In this document: one piece after another, positions 58,496-64,000 of the stretch
Numbering within the stretch: the first letter of the stretch is position 1
Layout of the letters: each line of letters opens with the position of its first letter
NCBI GenBank assembly: GCA_025677825.1
Contig: JAIXMO010000029.1
Coordinates: 62,001 to 126,000, forward strand
DNA length: 64,000 bases
Direction of reading: 5' to 3'
Source of the DNA: Helicostylum pulchrum
Lineage: Eukaryota; Mucoromycota; Mucoromycetes; Mucorales; Mucoraceae
The notes under the pieces: generated by a model
Databases searched by the model: none
Told to the model about the DNA's origin: nothing
The model's input: the letters and a program-made list of their open reading frames with translations, nothing else
Made by a program: the position numbers and the translations under genes

Positions 58496-58858
58496 TTATT
58501 CGGTACATATATTGACTTTTGCAAGTGGGTCTGCAAGTGTATCGATCATACCGTCTTTTCCAACGCACCATCTCTGGGAAGCACCGAAAACAGCGTCACG
58601 ATACAAGCTATATTCTGAGACACAGGAGCGACATTTGTACATGGCATTCAGATTTTCACAACCTGCAAGTGTGCCACCCAAAGGCATACATTCAGAGTGC
58701 TCGTAACCTTGATAGACACATGCACGGTCTTTTCTATAGCAAACAAAGGTTTGAGGACGATCTTGAAGAGCAACGTCAAAACCATAAGGAAGATCAAATT
58801 GACCCAAGGCAATAGATACCAGTGAAGATAATAATAGTAACAAGATGAAAGAGTTCAT
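58496..58858 (-). CDS. Small secreted cysteine-rich protein, paralogue D
   Basis: Single-exon gene for 120 residues, same length and strand as its neighbour 110 bp downstream. A signal peptide (LLLLLSSLVSIALG) ends near residue 19. The cysteine framework VCYRKDRACVYQGYEHSEC, then GCENLNAMYKCRSC and RWCVGKDG, matches paralogue C in spacing, with an acidic C-terminal end NICTE. Sequence identity outside the cysteines is low, so the duplication is old or diversification is fast. A TATAAATA box lies upstream. Secretion is well supported; role is unknown. Confidence 0.8.
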   Translation of the reverse strand: MNSFILLLLLSSLVSIALGQFDLPYGFDVALQDRPQTFVCYRKDRACVYQGYEHSECMPLGGTLAGCENLNAMYKCRSCVSEYSLYRDAVFGASQRWCVGKDGMIDTLADPLAKVNICTE

Positions 58859-58906
58859 TGTTTTTTTTTGCAGTATTCATTTTTTTTGAATAGAATTTAA
58901 AGGTAG

Positions 58907-58914
58907 TATTTATA
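58907..58914 (-). promoter_or_regulatory. TATA box of paralogue D
   Basis: TATAAATA on the minus strand, 50-55 bp before the ATG at 58858; the same box sequence precedes the chitin deacetylase gene. Confidence 0.5.
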
Positions 58915-59028
58915 CACAAATTGAATAATGAATATACAATAAAAAAAAATTTGTTTATACTGATATAGAGTTTTGTATACTTGTTTATTGAGGAAAAAAA
59001 ATGCATCATATATATTATTTGTAAGGAA

Positions 59029-59125
59029 AAAAAAAAAAGAGGGAGCGAGTATCTGATATAATAAAAAGAAGGAAAAAAAAAAAAGAGGGAGCGAGTATCT
59101 GATATAATAAAAAGAAGGAAAAAAA
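59029..59125. repeat. 46-bp tandem duplication
   Basis: The phrase GAGGGAGCGAGTATCTGATA with its flanking A-rich sequence is present twice in a row at a 46-bp period, with a partial third start (GAAGGAAAAA). It lies just past the 3' end of the SURF6 gene and is non-coding. Confidence 0.8.
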
Positions 59126-59170
59126 GGGAGGAGAAAAAAATGCAGAAAACTAAATAACAAAAGAAAAGAT

Positions 59171-60536
59171 TTATTTCTTTCCCTTCTTAGTAGGAGGAGT
59201 AGGCTTTGATACTTTACCGCCTTGACTACGCTTACCGCCTTCAAACCCAGGACGAGCCTTTTTAGGAGCAGGCTTAGGCTTTATACCTCTCTTTTTGTTC
59301 TTCTTGTCATCAATCTTTGCTTTAATATTTTCTTCTCTCTTCTTAATGTGCTTCTTTTCATCGTATTTAACCTTTTCAATACGTTTGTTCCATTCTTGAC
59401 CACTCTTGGTCTTTAACTTTTCTTGTCTCTTGATTGTCTTCTTTAACAACTTGGTATCATCTTTAAGCTTTTCACCAGTTGCTAATGCAAGGACCTTCTT
59501 CCACTCTTCCTTCTCTAATAACTCTTCGGCCTTAGTCTTATCTTCTGACTTGATCTTTTCAATCTTCTCTTGCTTGGCTTCAAGCATCTTTAATTGAGTC
59601 TTGGCATCGGTTGGTCCCTTCTTCTTCTTCTGTTCAGGAGCGTTTCCAATAGCAAGTTTACCAAAGTAAATATCTCCATCCATCTTGACAGAGTCAGCAG
59701 AAGGACGAGTTCTATCGAAAACAGGCTAAAAAGTAAAAAAAAGAGTTAGTTTTATATTCTTTTATCGCACAATGTACTGTATATATATTTCTTTACCTTC
59801 TTGTCGTCAAACTTGACGAGCTCTTCAGAAGCAGCTTTACCACCCTTCTCCTTTTGTGCCTTTATTGCCTTCTTTCTATCTTCCTTCTTTTTATTTCTGG
59901 CAGCTAAAATGTCATCACGGCTTCTAGGATTAGCAGTGTTAGCACCAGGAGCGTTACGCTTTTCACGTAATTGACTAATACGTTGGTTAAGACGGTTACG
60001 AAGTTGATCAATATCACTCTTTTCCATAGGTTGGACGCCGACAGCTACATAAAAAAGAAAAATAAAAAAAAGTTAGGTAAAAAAATTTTTTTTCTAGCAT
60101 TTTAAAGATTGATCTTATTACCTTCTTCAGTAGTGGGTTCAACACTGACTGATTTGTCGTCATCAGCAAGACCACTGAAAGCACCAGTGTCAATTTCCAT
60201 CTTTTCTTCTTCAGCTTCCTCGACATCAGACTCGGATTCGGATTCAGATTGTTCTTCTTCCTCCTCTTCCTCCTCCTCCTCTTCTTCCAATTGCTTTGCC
60301 TTTTCTTCTTGTAATTCAGCAATAGATTTGATATTGTTGGGATCAAGTTTAGCTTTCTTTGCTTTCTTTGTTGCGTCTTTAATAGCTTGCTTGGGTGCCT
60401 TCTTTCGCTTGTTGTGTTGGAATTTACCGTGGGGATCCTCAGTTTTATCCATAACGTAAAACTTTGCGGGTATAAGTTTTAATAGGCTGTCAAATATTTG
60501 GACATCACGACTTAAGCGATCGGATAATGTATCCAT
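59171..60536 (-). CDS. SURF6/Rrp14 family nucleolar ribosome-biogenesis protein
   Basis: Nucleolar protein needed for 60S and early 40S subunit assembly. Three exons on the minus strand, 60122-60536, 59797-60044 and 59171-59725, give 405 residues, near yeast Rrp14 (434). The N-terminal RRP14 motif is clear: DTLSDRLSRDVQIFDSLLKL followed by IPAKFY. A basic stretch and a long Glu run with SESESES (acidic, about 85-125) follow. The SURF6 domain covers exons 2 and 3: LRNRLNQRISQLREKRNAPG, SRDDILAARNKKKEDRK, then the long Lys/Glu helix ending in a Lys/Pro-rich tail. An in-frame ATG six codons upstream (60554) is possible, but the start chosen matches the family. Confidence 0.93.
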
Positions 60537-60752
60537 TATGTGATTCTGAACCATGTTGTAATACAAAAAAAAATAAGAATAAATATAAAAAAAATATTTC
60601 AATATAAATGAAGGGTTTTGCTGAAAAAAAAAAATTGTGGCGGTTTTTTTTAAAAAATAGGTCACATATGACTGCTTTTACAGTTTTGTATCTTGGAAAA
60701 AAACAGCACATAAAGCAATAAGTGAGGAACAAACAAACAAAAAAAACCCTTT

Positions 60753-63040
60753 TTATTTACTACTGTGAGGAGCAGTGTCAATCTTTTCTAACCATTCTTC
60801 AGGTATCATTGGAATAATGGCTTCACTATTTTCATGAATCATGTATGTTGTAGGTACGGAAAAGGGTAACATAAATTTGGTATCTTTTGTTTCTTTTGTA
60901 TCGTCTAAATCATCAGGTTCATCATACAGTGTAGGTAAGGATTCCGTGATAGGGGTCGTAGGTATACTACTCCTTGTTAAATACTGAGATAAACTTGTTC
61001 GTCTACTACTACTAGTTGTATTTGCTCTTGAGGAAGCCCTTTGTTGTTTATGCCTTACAGTATCTTCCGCACATTGCATTGCATATTTTTCCACTTCTTC
61101 AGGTATACGAATTTCATTGACTTCGTACCTGTAAGACACAACACATCTTTTCACCTGTGATGAATTCAAGGTATCAAATTTCTTTGTGGTATTAATAAAA
61201 TTAACGAGATCAGAGAGTTGAGTGACACACTGTAACAGTTGAAGTAACTGAATCGTTGGGTTTAAATAAGATATGAGATGATTGGGTAACTTGTTTACAG
61301 AAATCCAGTCTTCCAAATGAGAAATATTCATGCGTACTTGCATTGCTTTTGATCTACATAATAATTTCTTATTTGTTAAGATACGATTAAATAATTCGCA
61401 AGATATGTAATGAAAGAACTGTGCAAGTGCTTGTACGATGATGATTGGATGGACATCATAAGACTGTAATACAAATAGTGTGGAGGATAGTAAACTAGTA
61501 ATAGATTGTGGTGAAATACTACAGTTATTTTCTATTGATTTTCTAGCACTAGAGCGAAAGAATCGATGCCAATCATCAGTAAAATTAATTTGGTCTACTT
61601 GTAATTCTTCATGTTCGGTCATGGACGAAAGTAGTTTATGTAATCTTTTCTCCGTGTCACTAATGATGGTGTTATAGGTTTCTGAAATAAGTTCCGAGAG
61701 TTGTAATTGTTGTTCTGCAGTAACTACTACTAATCCACTGTCTTTTTTAAGGTAGTACAGTAATCTTGTTAAATTATTAATCCAAAATGCAAGCAGGTGA
61801 ATATTACGAGCATGAATCTAGTTAGTAGTACATTTTAAAAAGGGTTAATATAAATAATTAGATAGTAATAGTGATGCTTATATAATTATTTACCTTGATT
61901 GATTTACTAATTCTTTGTAATGCACCTTGTAATACTTGATCTAATAACTCACTAGTTGAAAAGTAATGAGCAAATCTTGCAGTTAAAAATATAACATTGG
62001 AAGCAATATGAATATCTTGTTGATTTGATAATGGCAGTTGAATATTATTAATAACTGTATCCAAAATATAGTCTAAATCGTCTGAATTAAATACAAACAT
62101 TTGATCAGCGCAACATTTATCCCAATGAAATTCATTTGTTAAATTAGCATTATTATCGTCGTCTTCTTCACAACTACTACTATTGTCGTCATCGTTCTCG
62201 TCATCATCATCTGATGGTTCAAATTCATTTACTAGAGCCATCGTGTCCTCAAACAACTTTTTACGTAACTCTGCTTCTTCTAAACTATCATCATTTGACT
62301 GTTGATAATAAAAGTCGTTTTCGGTACTAGAGGAAGAAACACTACTTGTTGTTTTATAAAATAAACTAGAAGTAGATGATACACTATCGCGAGGATTGGT
62401 TGTCAAAATCTCTACAATCTTTTGGTTCTCTGTATTCACAAAATCAAATACTGTTCTTCCTTTGGACGATTTTGTTGTCGCGGAAGCTCCATTTTCTAAT
62501 AATATCTTTACAAGTGATTCATGACTATTATTCGTTGCCCACATTAAAGCCGACCATCCAACTTATAAAAATTAATTAATTTTTGTGCAACACACTCTTT
62601 AAAAAAAAAAGAAGGAACTTACAACTATCCTGAGCATCAATATTGGCTCCATGCTCAATCAAGATTTGAGCTACTTCTACTTTACCAAAGCAAGCTGCAT
62701 AAATTAATGGCGGTGTACCGTCACTGTCCCTGGCGTTGATATCAATCAAAGGTCGAATGGTTGGGTCTGCTAACATTTCTTTTAGTTTTGCAATGTTGCC
62801 ACTAGACGCTAAACGACTAAATAGGTTTGTGTGCTTTGTTTGAGGATCATCTTGATCACTACTAACAACTTCTGGTTCGACGGTACCACTAGTCGATAAT
62901 GAAGAACTGGTTGAACTCAACATTTCCGAAATTTGTCGATTGCTTTCTTGCATATGTTGAGACATTTCTTCCAAAGACATGTCTTCATATTTGGTTTGGA
63001 GTATACTGGGTTCAACTTGAGTGGAAATAAAGTCTGCCAT
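60753..63040 (-). CDS. Ankyrin-repeat and DIL-domain protein
   Basis: Three exons on the minus strand, 62623-63040, 61894-62561 and 60753-61817, give 716 residues. The N-terminal 70 residues are polar. Ankyrin repeats at about 75-185 include DGTPPLIYAACFGKVEVAQI and WSALMWATNNSHESLVKILL, with the typical G-A helix ends. A Ser-rich and strongly acidic linker follows (DDDDENDDDNSSS). The DIL (dilute) domain, otherwise known from class V myosin cargo-binding tails, spans about 275-560 (IHARNIHLLAFWINNLTRLL, FFHYISCELFNRIL, VRMNISHLEDWI), followed by a polar tail. This arrangement is found in several fungi, including fission yeast. A role linking membranes or cargo to the actin system is inferred; no motor domain is present. 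Confidence 0.9.
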
Positions 63041-64000
63041 TTTTTTGATATTATAAAAAGAAATAAAAAGGAAAAAAGAAAAAAAACAAAAGGCTTTATA
63101 TATACATGCCCAATCTGGCTTGAAAATCCAATTTATTACACACCTGGGGACGTTAATGTTACAAAAAAGGCAAGTCAGGTTTTTTTTCTTAAAATATAAA
63201 CTTACAGTGTAAAATGTCAACTCGTTTTTAGTACTAGAACTTACGGCGTGCGTAATTAAAACCTCCCTAATAGTTGTTTAAAGTTCCAAAAATAAAATGC
63301 AAATGGTGGGCTTTTTACAGAGCTTAAAATTTATATTCAGATATCATACCTGTAACAATATAAAGCATTCTTTGTAACATAAACCATGTATTTGAATTAA
63401 AGGAACTTGTACCTAGCATAATGAGACTACAGTGTAAATAATAATAATAAAAAATCAATCAGCAATACTATTCGTTATTATTTTACCTTTTCCGATAAAT
63501 AATAGTAAACAACATTCTTACGGCATCAATAAAAACCTCTTTCACAAGTAAATAGCACAAGAGAGGAAGATACAACCGAAAAAGTAGTGTCGGCTTGAAA
63601 ATATAACTACGCCAGTTGGCACCAAAAACCATAAAAACATTACAAGTTAATAAAAGATTGGATTTTTACAAAAAAAAAAAAAAAAAAAAAAAAAAGGGTG
63701 GATTTCTTCATATATGGAAGGCCTGTATACCTGCCACATGTCGAGTAAAAAAAAACCCTCTTGAGGGCAGTACCAAAAAGGTATAAAATTAAAACTAGTA
63801 CATCTACTTTTAAACCTTCAACTTTTAGCTCCGATTTTCCCCCTTTTTTTCTTATTGATAAAACACGACGACAAACCTTTTTAAGCATAAAACAGTTCTT
63901 ATAGATTGTTTTAAAGAGTACGGTTAAGAGAAATGCCCAACTTTTTTTTGCCTATCGCCTTTACTTTTTTCAAAGTATCGGTTCGAAGTTTGAATATTTA
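63041..64000. other. Intergenic, promoter of the ankyrin-DIL gene and beyond
   Basis: AT-rich with a poly-A tract at about 63669-63695. No supportable gene on either strand. Confidence 0.55.

Overview
The window reads as nuclear DNA of an early-diverging filamentous fungus, most likely a Mucorales-type Mucoromycota. It is AT-rich, full of long poly-A/poly-T tracts, and its genes carry short GT-AG introns (mostly 54-80 nt). The gene content is fungal: translation elongation factor 3, a VTC/SPX polyphosphate protein, chitin deacetylase and an Ssh4/Ear1-type Rsp5 adaptor. I rebuilt spliced gene models by hand; where exons are listed, reading phase was checked across every junction.

Layout: 1-3.0 kb is accessory DNA with a 1.3 kb foldback repeat and a coding-like relic. 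3.0-8.6 kb holds coatomer alpha (COPI) and a wax-synthase-like MBOAT acyltransferase. 8.6-11.6 kb is mostly gene-poor, with a perfect-looking hairpin. 11.7-28.7 kb is a gene-rich block: bHLH factor, Cid1-type nucleotidyltransferase, two small secreted Cys-rich paralogues, SPX-VTC protein, two unassigned proteins and EF3. 28.7-33.6 kb is gene-poor, with a second copy of the foldback repeat and decayed coding remnants. 33.6-38.6 kb has a secreted Ser/Thr-rich repeat protein, SPT2-like protein and CDP-diacylglycerol synthase. 38.6-48.8 kb is an accessory region of lineage-specific small genes, a frameshifted C2H2 zinc-finger gene, a basic repeat protein and pseudogene debris. 48.9-63.0 kb returns to recognisable genes: a bacterial-type N6-adenine DNA methyltransferase, SPRY/PY-motif adaptor, chitin deacetylase, two more secreted Cys-rich paralogues, SURF6/Rrp14 and an ankyrin-DIL protein.

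The standout is 48870-52550, which encodes a 1203-residue protein with Eco57I/TaqI-like N6-adenine methyltransferase motifs (GQFYTP, DPxxGxGxF, NPPY) and a bacterial-style target-recognition region. It is carried on one 3.3 kb exon behind a single fungal intron. No nuclease motif is visible. Because N6-methyladenine is abundant in early-diverging fungi, this is a candidate additional, possibly horizontally acquired, 6mA writer.

The genes do not form operons. Shared themes are vesicle trafficking (COPI, Ssh4-like adaptor), lipid synthesis (MBOAT, CDS1), secretion and cell wall (chitin deacetylase, five small secreted proteins), and chromatin, RNA and ribosomes (SPT2, bHLH, Cid1-like, SURF6, EF3). 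Exon coordinates may be off by a base or two where homopolymers are long.
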